The notes beneath the pieces were generated by a model. That model saw nothing but the letters and a program-made list of their open reading frames with translations, ran no database searches and was not told the DNA's origin. The position numbers and the translations under genes are program-made. A DNA stretch of 64,000 nt from Streptomyces sp. NBC_01445 (GTDB taxonomy: Bacteria > Actinomycetota > Actinomycetes > Streptomycetales > Streptomycetaceae), in contig NZ_CP109485.1 of the NCBI RefSeq assembly GCF_035918235.1, forward strand, positions 186,001 to 250,000, written 5' to 3'. Shown piece by piece: positions 1-7,590 of the stretch. The stretch's first letter is position 1, and every line of letters starts with the position of its first letter.

Positions 1-83
1 CCTCCCAGGATGCGGCCTGGTCATCGCGGTGGAGGAGGGTGGCCTGCCTGCGGCACAGCCGGCAGATCCCCTGCGCATCCAGG

Positions 84-164
84 AATGATCTGGCCCGTAA
101 CCGCGTGAACCTGAACAAGGTGATCACGCAGTGGCCGGACATGCTGAAGGTCGCCGGTTCCCCG
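84..164 (+). pseudogene. Tn3-family transposase relic
   Basis: A 27-codon stretch reads LARNRVNLNKV followed by QWPDMLKVAGS. This matches my memory of a conserved block in the C-terminal half of Tn3-family TnpA proteins. The frame on either side no longer resembles the family, so this is a small remnant. No terminal repeats or resolvase are visible. Confidence 0.45.
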
Positions 165-486
165 CGTGCGGAGCCCAGCGAGGTCTCGGTGGCCGGAGAG
201 CTGCTGGACGAGGGACGGCACCTCGAGCTCCGCCCGAGGCAGCGCCTGCAGCCCCTCCACGGACACGATCTCGACTGTTGGGCTCAGCACCGCCTGCCGC
301 GTCCGGTTGCCCCGTTCGACCCGTGCGTCCGGCTGTGCCGTGGATATGCCTTTGCCTGCCACGCGGGGAACCTGGTGCGTGGCAGGCAAAGGCTACTCAT
401 CCACGGGGATCTGCGCCCACGGGGCACGAACCGGGGGCGTCCGTCCTTGGGGGCCGTTTGCCCGGCCCCAAGGGGTGCCGCTGAGG
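165..486. other. No recognisable gene
   Basis: All six frames are open over long stretches because of high G+C, but none has residue composition or motifs I recognise. It may be decayed flank of the Tn3 relic. Confidence 0.4.
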
Positions 487-924
487 TCAGAAGTTGAGGA
501 GGCTGCTCTGCCCGACGGTGTCGTTCATTTCGCAGGAGTTCGCAAAGGTGTGTTTCCAGGAGGTGCGGGTGCCCTGCCAGACGCCGTCGACCGTGACGGT
601 GATGGGGGACCACAGTCTCGTGCAGGCCTGGCCGGGCGTGGTGGACAGCAGGGAGTCAGGCCGGCCGTCGGCGGCGCGCAGGTCGGTGCAGGCCGCGGCG
701 GGGTTGGGATGGGTGCCGCTCGCGCCGGGCATGCAGCTCAGTGTGACGGCACGAGCTGCGGTGTCGGTCGATCCGCCGGGCTGGGAGACGGTCAGGACCA
801 GTGCCGAGGGTGCGTACAGACTGGCGGGCGCCGCGGTGGCGGTGACCGAGGTCGCGATGAGTGCTCCGCCGATCAGGGCGGTGGCGGTGGCTGCGGTGGC
901 GGCGAAGCGCATGTTCGTGCGCAT
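487..924 (-). CDS. SSI-family secreted protease inhibitor
   Basis: The 145-residue protein belongs to the Streptomyces subtilisin inhibitor (SSI) family, secreted dimeric inhibitors of serine proteases. A Sec signal peptide covers about residues 1-32 and cleavage after an Ala is likely. The mature part has the SSI hallmark SLYAPSALVLTVS. Four cysteines (64, 79, 101, 131) match the two SSI disulfides, and VDGVWQG lies in the C-terminal half. The reactive loop reads C101-T-R103-L104 where classical SSI has C-P-M-V, so P1 is Arg and trypsin-like targets are expected. GAAGGAG lies 5 nt upstream of the ATG. It is monocistronic, between relics. The family call is very secure; the specificity is inferred from P1 only. 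Confidence 0.95.
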   Translation of the reverse strand: MRTNMRFAATAATATALIGGALIATSVTATAAPASLYAPSALVLTVSQPGGSTDTAARAVTLSCMPGASGTHPNPAAACTDLRAADGRPDSLLSTTPGQACTRLWSPITVTVDGVWQGTRTSWKHTFANSCEMNDTVGQSSLLNF

Positions 925-1264
925 GAGGGCTCCTTCAGGAGGGTCGGGGGCCTTGTGGGCCGGGAGCAGCTTCGCCTAAGCAACGGGGCAAGGCCACTTG
1001 ACTGACCGTGTTTGAGACGTGCCCGACCTGTATGCATGGAGTGAATGCCATGTGTGCAGGTCATGGGGGCTGTGGCGACTCGTGAAGATTTCCAATCAGT
1101 TCGAATAGGTGTGAATCCGACTAGTCTCGAGGAGGTGAAAGGCCAGGTCGCCATGGTCGTCGCACCGCACAAAATGGCCGGAAGCCAGGGCCTTTCTCGC
1201 TGGGGCGGCGGTTCGGTTTGGTTGGAGTACGCTCGCCGTTCACCTGATCGCCGGCCGTGAGGAT
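925..1264. other. Intergenic, no gene seen
   Basis: Upstream region of the SSI gene. It should hold the SSI promoter, but I see no convincing -10/-35 pair. A short open frame at 1045-1260 has no family resemblance. Confidence 0.4.
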
Positions 1265-1500
1265 GTGGTGGTCGTGACCCGGCCCCGTGTGGGTGTCGCC
1301 GTGCTGACCATGGGCGACCGGATCCCTGAGCTGCTGGCCCTGTTGGGGTCGGTTGGCCAAGCAGGACGAACCGGCCGCCCGCATCGTCGTCGTGGGCAAC
1401 GGCACGGCCCTGGAGGGCCTGCCGGACGGTGGGACCGGGGTGGAGCTGGAAGAGAACCTGGGGGTGTCCGGTGGCAGGCACGGGCCAGTGACTCCAGCAG
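1265..1500 (+). pseudogene. Family 2 glycosyltransferase relic
   Basis: The N-terminal signature of GT-A family 2 glycosyltransferases is recognisable as VGVAVLTMGDRIPELLALL in the first frame. After an extra base near 1352 it continues in another frame as ARIVVVGNGTALEG and VELEENLGVSGG, the nucleotide-sugar-binding beta strands. The rest of the enzyme is missing. This is a frameshifted and 3'-truncated gene. Confidence 0.7.
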
Positions 1501-2319
1501 CGCCTGCATGGAGTCAGCAGCCGGGAGAAGTCGGTGAGCTCTCCGACACGGGCGCGGGCGCCCTCGAGGGACTCCATGGTGAAGTCGATGCGTGCAAAGG
1601 CGATGTGATGCAGCAACATCGCGTGTCCTTTCGGTGGCCCCCGACCGGGCTCTGAACAACGCGGTGTTGTTGATTCGAGATCGAACAAGAAAAGGGAGTC
1701 GTCGCGAAGAAGGTTCCCCGGCAACGCCGGCAGGTCGGATAAGACGCCCGGAACCGGCCCCTCGCTCGGGCCAGGCTGAAAGCGACGATCATGTCCCCTG
1801 CCAGCCAACTGCTCCCCCACGCCTACGCACCACCCTCCCGGGTGAAGAACGCACGCAAAGCGTCATGCATCCGCTGCACGTCGAGGAGACCAGCCCTCCA
1901 GCCTGCAGGGGACCACTGCGAACTGCGTGAGCGTCACACGCTCATCCGCTCCCGACCGGTCCATGAACCCCGCTCCCACCCCCGCCAACACGAACCGGTC
2001 CACCAACTCCCCCTCCAAAGCCCCAGATACCCCGAAGCCCGGTCGGCCTCCGGGAAGGACAAGGAACCCACCACCCGCAACGCCACACCCACCACCCCTC
2101 CCCCAGCCCCGTTTAGCTCTCTCCCTCTCATCCTGGATACCGCTCCACCCTCACGAATCCTGAAGCATCCCGAGCCAGGCCAACCGACCCAGTGAACCCC
2201 AACACCCCAGGCCAGACAATAGATCCACGTCTGCTACGCCCCCGCGAACCCAAGCCCCTTCCTACAGCCAAAAGCCATATCGATGCCGGCGGCACACTCC
2301 CCCGCGAGGCGGGTGTTCC
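1501..2319. other. Gene-poor stretch with unassigned fragments
   Basis: On the minus strand 1514-1619 a short frame reads MLLHHIAFARIDFT and might be the start of a lost small gene. From about 1930 to 2200 the DNA is C-rich and low in complexity, and I see no gene there. Confidence 0.3.
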
Positions 2320-2755
2320 GGTCGTGCAGGGCGAAGACCTCGGCGTGTGCGTGCAGGTACAGCGGTTGGGGTGGGACAACCTCGGGGCGGCGCAGCAGTG
2401 GCTGCTGGGACACGTCCTCGGCCTGGAGGCAGCGGGCGAGGACGAGCGGCCGGTACGCCGCACCCGGGACGACAAGTGGATGCTCAACCTGGCGGCTGCC
2501 CGTCAGTTCCACAGTCGGGAGGGGCACCTGAACGTACCCAGGAAACACATCGAGCTAGTGCCCTTGGACGAGGCCGGGGTCGAGGGAGCCGGGGGTCGGG
2601 GGGCGGCGCGAACGGCCAGGATGACGGCGCAGGCGGGGCGCTCATGCAGCTGGGGATGTTCCTCGCCAACACACGCCGACGAGCCAACAAACTCACCGAT
2701 GCACGACGTGCAGACCTCGATGAGCTCGGCATGCGCTGGCAGGCGACAGCGGGAC
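2320..2755 (+). pseudogene. Helicase-associated domain protein relic
   Basis: Two pieces in different frames reconstruct one helicase-associated (HA) repeat. The first has RPVRRTRDDKWMLNLAAARQ and REGHLNVPRKHIE; the second, about 2638-2752, has LGMFLANTRRRANKLT and DELGMRW. Such repeats sit at the C-terminus of large DEAD/SNF2-type proteins common in Streptomyces chromosome arms. No helicase motor motifs remain. A second HA relic lies near 13.1-13.2 kb. Confidence 0.7.
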
Positions 2756-2866
2756 GGTATCGGCATGCTCCGCGGGTGCGGACCTCGCGCTTCCCTATCC
2801 GTGGATCATGCGTAACTCGGTCACCCTGTGCGGGCAGTGGATGTACGACGCCTGCTGGACGCGGAG

Positions 2867-3029
2867 GGCTTCGTGGTCCTTACCCGCCGCTGGGTCGTCG
2901 AACCCTCCTGGTCGTGGATCATGCGAGCCCGACGCCACTGCCGCGGTCACGAACGTCTCCCCGAGATGAGCGAATCGTTGATCACCTGGGCCGCCATCAC
3001 CCTCATGACCAGACGCCTCGCCCGGAAAG
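2867..3029 (+). pseudogene. IS5-family transposase C-terminal relic
   Basis: The frame reads GFVVLTRRWVVEPSWSWIMR and later LITWAAITLMTRRLARKG, the C-terminal end of Streptomyces IS5-family DDE transposases. The VVE segment carries the catalytic Glu. The two catalytic Asp regions upstream are gone. Confidence 0.75.
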
Positions 3030-3133
3030 GCGTGACCTCAGCTGGCCGAGGAAACCGACCGCTGTCGACGGCTGGCCGGCAAAGGTCAGCCGGACGAAAG
3101 AAGCCTCAGCCCATCCACTTGGGCAGGGCAACG

Positions 3134-3946
3134 TCAAGCCTGGCCATGCGCCATCAAGGCTGCGTGAGGCAACGCCAGTACACCGCCCGGACCGGCAAAC
3201 TCCGCGCACAACGACTCAAAGTGGTCCTTGATCTCGGCAACGACCACCGGGTCCTGACTCGTCACAATCTGGCCGATCGTCGCCACTCCGGCGGCCGGCC
3301 CGCTCCACCACTCCTCAAGCGTCGTCCGGTGGTCCCAGGTCAAGGTGTCGCAGAGGACGTCTGTCAGACCCGCCTCACCGAGCAACGCGGCGAAGCCCTG
3401 TTCAGTACGGGGGAAGTCGTCTTCGGGAGCAAGAGCCGGCAGGTGAGCTGGACGGGTGACGCCTGCCGCCTGGACAGCCCTACCCAGCAGGGCCTGCCCG
3501 GCGGCCGTGGGAACCGCCCAGATGGTGACGGCTATCCGCCCGCCAGGACGCGTCACACGCCGCAACTCCCTCAGGGCTTCCCGAGGCCGTCCGACATGGT
3601 TGAGAACGAAGTTGCCGACCACGGCATCGAACTCGTCGTCGGGGAACGGCAAGCAGGGCAGAGCAGCAAGCTGCACGTCAGCTTCCGGAGCCGCCAGCGC
3701 GGCCTGGGCGACCATGCCGGGTTCGGCATCCACCGCCGTCACCTTCGCTCCCCGATCACATGCAACCGCGGCGGCGGTGCCCGTGCCCGTCCCCACATCG
3801 AGGACCCGTACACCCTCCCGGACCCCGGCAGTGTCGAGGAGCCCGGGCACCGGATACGCGCAGAGTTTGGCAAAACTCGCAGCATAGGCATCGGCCTGCC
3901 CCGCCCACTTCCGCCGCTCGGACTCATCAAACGCCGTCTGCACCAC
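3134..3946 (-). CDS. Class I SAM-dependent methyltransferase
   Basis: This 270-residue protein has a Rossmann-type methyltransferase core. Motif I is VLDVGTGTGTAAAVA (about residues 38-52), followed by an acidic VDAEPGM at the end of beta 2 and FDAVVGNFVLNHV for motif IV. The arrangement fits the methyltransferase 11/25 group. The C-terminal third (about 160-270) is a lid of the ubiquinone-methylase/toxin-resistance type that does not fix the substrate. I chose the GTG at 3946 because GGGGAGGGGG precedes it; a second GTG follows directly. The gene stands alone, flanked by relics, and its substrate is unknown. Confidence 0.85.
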   Translation of the reverse strand: MVQTAFDESERRKWAGQADAYAASFAKLCAYPVPGLLDTAGVREGVRVLDVGTGTGTAAAVACDRGAKVTAVDAEPGMVAQAALAAPEADVQLAALPCLPFPDDEFDAVVGNFVLNHVGRPREALRELRRVTRPGGRIAVTIWAVPTAAGQALLGRAVQAAGVTRPAHLPALAPEDDFPRTEQGFAALLGEAGLTDVLCDTLTWDHRTTLEEWWSGPAAGVATIGQIVTSQDPVVVAEIKDHFESLCAEFAGPGGVLALPHAALMAHGQA

Positions 3947-4220
3947 TCGCCCCCTCCCCGGAACAACCACCGCCGCGACAACAACCCGGCGGACCCCGAC
4001 GCTAACCCATAGCTGATCAACAGCGACTACCTGCGCGACTTCTCCCGGGTCGCCGCCGAGCAGGACACAGCGGAAGGCATCGTCACCAGATTGCTCGAAC
4101 TGCTCGGGTTCGGGACAACCCGTACGCGCTCTGGCTCTGACTCCTCGTGCCAGGGCCTGGCAGGAGGTTGTGGGCCCGGTGACGGCCCCAGCGCCACTGC
4201 GGCCTCGTATCCGGCGTTCA
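3947..4220. other. Intergenic with possible fragment
   Basis: On the plus strand about 4015-4110 a frame reads SDYLRDFSRVAAEQDTAEGI, which looks like genuine coding residue but has no start and no assignable family. It may be the end of a lost gene. Confidence 0.3.
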
Positions 4221-5624
4221 TCAGGCAAGTCGAGTGTCGGGTGAAGGGCTGTCGGGCTCTGTGACGGAGATCTTCAGCCGACTGTTGTCGCAGTCAGTGG
4301 CTGTCGGATGTTCCGTGCGCCGATACATTCTGGCTATGGCTGCGCACTGAAGTGCCATGGACAGCGCCATGGCCAGGCAGATGCCGGGCAGCCCCCAACC
4401 CGACAGGCTGTATGCAAGCGCGAGTTGGAGTGCCACGCCGCACACGGTGATCCGCGCGAGGGCCGGGCTGCCACCGCTGCCCTCGAACACCCCGCCCAGC
4501 GCGATGAAGCAAGCGAGAAGCATCAAGTACGGCCCCAAGCAGCGCAGATAGAGCGACCCTGCGTCAGCCACCTCTGCCTCACTGCCGAAGGCCCGCATGA
4601 TCCACGGCGCGGCGGCGAGCAGTGTCAGCAGGGCCGTGAGCCCGAGTGATCCGGCGAGGAGCAACACCTGTCGTCCGATAGCCCGCCGCTCGTCGCGTCC
4701 GGCACCGAGCAGATGGGCGGTGCGGATGGAGGCAGCCTGGCGTATCGCGTAGAAGGCCATGGTCGCGACGTACATCGCCTTCGTCGCGATCCCGTACGCG
4801 GCGACCTCACTGACGCCGATCCGGGCGACGATGGCGACGATGGCTAGCGCCCCCGCCATCCGCACGACGAAGTCGGCCGACATGGGAAGCCCGGTCGCAG
4901 CCGTCCTGCGCGCATCGGCACTGAGCGAACCGGCCCGGTTCGGTGCCGCCTGGGCTGCCTGTCGCAGTACGCCGTTGCGGTGCAGCGCCACAAATCCGCA
5001 AATGAGCGCGACCGTCCGGCCCAGCACTGTGGCGATCGCCGCCCCACGCACCCCGAGGTCGAACCCCAGGATGAAGAAGGGATCCAGCCCGAGAATCAGT
5101 CCGTTCGCGAGGATCGCGAGCTTCATCGGGGTGCGGGTGTCGCCCGCACCTTTGAGGATGCCGTCGACGACGTTGGTGGCGAAGAACACCCCGATTCCTG
5201 GCAAAGCGATCGAGAAATAGCCAATAGTGAGGGGCAGCGAGTCGCCGCCGCTGCCGCCGAGTACGAGGTGCGCGAGCGGTTCGCGGCACAGGTATCCACC
5301 GACGACGACCAAGGGTGTGATGAGCGCCCACAGGACCCATCCGCCGCACACGGCGGAGCGTATAGCTGCCGAATCCTCCGCTCCTCTGGCTCGTGCGACG
5401 AGCACAGTCGTGCCAGAGCCGACGACGAGGATGACGCCGAGCAGCAGGTTCTCGACATTCGTGGCGACAGCCACCGCGGCGACGGCGCCTCCGCCGAGCC
5501 GCGCCACCCAGACCATGTTGATGATCCCGGCCGTGACCCCCGCGAGAAGCTCGAAGTAGACCGGATACGCGAGCGACACCAGGCTGCGCCGGTGTTCTGC
5601 TGCCCTCCCCATGACTGCCCCCAT
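4221..5624 (-). CDS. MATE-family efflux transporter
   Basis: A polytopic membrane protein of up to 467 residues with about 12 hydrophobic segments in two similar halves, typical of MATE cation/drug antiporters. The first half has ELLAGVTAGIINMVWVARLG and later GAGDTRTPMKLAILANG, a conserved MATE segment; the second half begins near residue 235 (TGLPMSADFVVRMAG). Expected role: Na+ or H+-driven export of a toxic compound. The ATG at 5624 lies inside a perfect inverted repeat. The ATG at 5612 (after GGGGGC) is an alternative that would leave the operator fully upstream. It is transcribed away from a PadR regulator that probably represses it. Confidence 0.93.
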   Translation of the reverse strand: MGAVMGRAAEHRRSLVSLAYPVYFELLAGVTAGIINMVWVARLGGGAVAAVAVATNVENLLLGVILVVGSGTTVLVARARGAEDSAAIRSAVCGGWVLWALITPLVVVGGYLCREPLAHLVLGGSGGDSLPLTIGYFSIALPGIGVFFATNVVDGILKGAGDTRTPMKLAILANGLILGLDPFFILGFDLGVRGAAIATVLGRTVALICGFVALHRNGVLRQAAQAAPNRAGSLSADARRTAATGLPMSADFVVRMAGALAIVAIVARIGVSEVAAYGIATKAMYVATMAFYAIRQAASIRTAHLLGAGRDERRAIGRQVLLLAGSLGLTALLTLLAAAPWIMRAFGSEAEVADAGSLYLRCLGPYLMLLACFIALGGVFEGSGGSPALARITVCGVALQLALAYSLSGWGLPGICLAMALSMALQCAAIARMYRRTEHPTATDCDNSRLKISVTEPDSPSPDTRLA

Positions 5625-5662
5625 CTTTTCGCTGTACCTCTAATCGAGGTACAGCGAAAAGA
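5624..5662. promoter_or_regulatory. Perfect inverted repeat, probable PadR operator
   Basis: Two 17-bp arms, TCTTTTCGCTGTACCTC and its exact complement, are separated by 5 bp (TAATC). The repeat fills the gap between the divergent MATE and PadR genes and touches the upstream MATE start codon. It is the best candidate binding site for the PadR protein and would allow control of both genes. Confidence 0.8.
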
Positions 5663-5722
5663 GATAGCATGGCGGGACTGGATGGGCAAGCGCGCCGACA
5701 GGCGCTGGAAGGAGCTCGGGGC

Positions 5723-6247
5723 ATGCTGGAGCTGTCGATTCTGGGTTTCCTCTTCGAGGAGTCCCTGCACGGATACGAGCTGAAAGCCCGTATCCACGGC
5801 CTCAGTGGCCACATCCGCCCGGTAAGTGACGGGGCGCTCTATCCGGCCATCTCCCGGCTCGTGAAAGCGGGTCTGGTCGAGCAGCACACCGAGCCTGGAA
5901 GTGGTGCCGCGCCCCGCCGGATGCTGTCGCTCACCGAGGCGGGCCGCACCGAACTGCTGGCCCGGCTGCGGCACCCGAAGGAGGCCGAAATCACCGACGG
6001 GCAGCGCTTCTTCACTCTGCTTGCCTTCCTGCACCATCTCCCGGACCGTGCCGAGCAGGCTGCGGTGCTGCGTCGTCGCCAGACCTTCCTCAACATCCCG
6101 GCGAGCTTCTTCTACCGTGATGGCGAGCCTGTGCGAGCCGAGGAGGCGCCCGGCCTCTTCCGGCAGGGCATGCTGCGTATCGCTCGCGCCACCGGCACCG
6201 AGGAGAAGAAGTGGCTGGCCGAGGCAATCGGCAGCCTGGAGGGCTGA
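5723..6247 (+). CDS. PadR-family transcriptional regulator
   Basis: The protein starts MLELSILGFLFEESLHGYEL, the classical PadR N-terminal helix, followed by the winged-helix segment GALYPAISRLVKAGLV and the wing RRMLSLTEAGR; length 174. The ATG at 5723 has AAGGAG 8 nt upstream. An in-frame ATG at 5669 would add 18 residues not typical of the family. The C-terminal part (about 90-174) is the dimerisation/ligand region. It is divergent from the MATE gene with the palindrome between, the usual PadR-efflux layout, so I infer drug-responsive repression. Confidence 0.92.
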   Translation: MLELSILGFLFEESLHGYELKARIHGLSGHIRPVSDGALYPAISRLVKAGLVEQHTEPGSGAAPRRMLSLTEAGRTELLARLRHPKEAEITDGQRFFTLLAFLHHLPDRAEQAAVLRRRQTFLNIPASFFYRDGEPVRAEEAPGLFRQGMLRIARATGTEEKKWLAEAIGSLEG

Positions 6248-6409
6248 GCGCGGACCGGTGTCGGCGCCCATCCCGCTAGGCGATGGTCAACGACGAGACG
6301 CCCGTCGGCGCGGGGCAGGAAGACGGGCGACGTTCCCGGACTGCTCGATTTCTCCCCGAGCCCGCGGGAGCTTCCCGCCGACACCGATCCCGGCCCGGCG
6401 CCGCCCGCG

Positions 6410-6975
6410 CGGATGAGGTGGGCGAACGCGCGCTCCACAAACCAGCGTTGGGCGCCGAGTCCGGAGCCGTGTCCGGTGCCCCGGCGGGCGATCAGCGGTT
6501 TCACGCCGAGGCCCCAGACTAGACGGCAGTACTTGTCGTGGTCGTAGCCGCGATCGCCGAGCACGACGTCAGGGCGGCGTCGAGGTCTGCTGCGCTGGCC
6601 CCGCACGGGCGGAACAGCGTGGAGGAGCGGGATCAGCTGGGTGACGTCATTGCGGTTGCCGCCGGTCAGGGTGACGGCGAGCGGGATGCCGGTGGCGTCG
6701 GTGATCAGATGGTGTTTGCTGCCCGTTGCTGCCCGTCTTGCCCCGGTCGACCGTGCTTCGTCCGGCCCTGGGGCCCCCTTTAACGCCGGGATGTGGGAGC
6801 CGTCGACCGCAGCCCGGGAGAAGTCCAGGACGTTCGCGCCGCGGAGCTCGGCAAGGAGAACCTCGTAAAGCCGGGGCCATATGCCGGCCTTGGTCCACTC
6901 GGCCAGGCGGCGTCAGCAGGTCGTGCCCGAGCCGAAGCCGAGTTCCTGCGGCAGGTGTTCCCAGGCGCTCTCGCG
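6410..6975 (-). pseudogene. IS5-family transposase, dead copy
   Basis: Reading backwards from 6975: WEHLPQELGFGSGTTC, an in-frame TGA where Trp is expected, then RRLAEWTKAGIWPRLYEVLL, the DDE residues SRAAVDGSHIP and VLGDRGYDHDKYCRLVWG, and the start of RWFVERAFAHL. There are also frame changes, and the C-terminus is lost. It is the same subgroup as the element at 36.9-37.8 kb, which keeps its -1 frameshift site. Confidence 0.8.
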
Positions 6976-7097
6976 CGCCCAGCACCCGCGAAACTCGTGA
7001 TTCGATCGTCAGCGGACTTGATTCGAGCGTTAGGATCGGACACTGTGCTTGGAACAAGCGCAGCGCCTGCTGTTTGGGTAAGAGTGAGAGGTGCTTC

Positions 7098-7538
7098 ATG
7101 GACGACATCGATCGGGCCATCCTGCGGGAGCTACAGGTCGACGGCCGGATTCCCTATGCAGATCTGGGACCGAAGGTGGGATTGTCGCCCTCGGCTGCGA
7201 GGCTCCGGCTGCAGCGAATGATCGATGCCAAGGCCGTCCAGGTCGTCGGGGTGACCGATCCGATGACGATGGGCCAGCAAGCGATGGCGCTCCTGGGGCT
7301 GCGTGTCGACGGCGATCCCCGGGCGGTGGCCGATGAGCTGTCCCGGCATGAGGAGGTCGTGTACACGGTCCTGACGTCCGGCGGCTTCGATCTGTTCGCG
7401 GAGGTTGTGTGCGCTCAGCCTCGGGATCTTCTGGACTTCATCAACGACGTCGTGCGGCCCGTCGAGGGTGTCGCATCCGTGGAGAACTTCCCCTACTTCG
7501 CGATCCACACCCACCGTTTCCTGTGGCACGTCGACTGA
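7098..7538 (+). CDS. Lrp/AsnC-family transcriptional regulator
   Basis: 146 residues. The N-terminal helix-turn-helix begins MDDIDRAILRELQVDGR and includes GLSPSAARLRLQRM; the C-terminal RAM (amino-acid sensing) domain runs from about 65 to 146. I chose the ATG at 7098 because it starts the standard Lrp sequence and follows GAGAGG. The gene ends 52 nt before the kinase/aminotransferase fusion in the same direction. Lrp/AsnC proteins typically sense an amino acid and control its breakdown gene next door, so the fusion enzyme is the likely target. Confidence 0.93.
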   Translation: MDDIDRAILRELQVDGRIPYADLGPKVGLSPSAARLRLQRMIDAKAVQVVGVTDPMTMGQQAMALLGLRVDGDPRAVADELSRHEEVVYTVLTSGGFDLFAEVVCAQPRDLLDFINDVVRPVEGVASVENFPYFAIHTHRFLWHVD

Positions 7539-7590
7539 GGGCACCGGAGCGTTGCAGCCCAGCCCGCCCGTACGAGCCGAGGAACTCCGC

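Noticed and set aside
1045..1260. Small open frame upstream of the SSI gene
   Set aside because: No start signal, no family resemblance and unnatural residue usage.
7405..7590. N-terminal extension of the fusion enzyme into the Lrp gene
   Set aside because: The extension lies in the Lrp reading region in another frame; the ATG at 7591 has a good SD and natural start.
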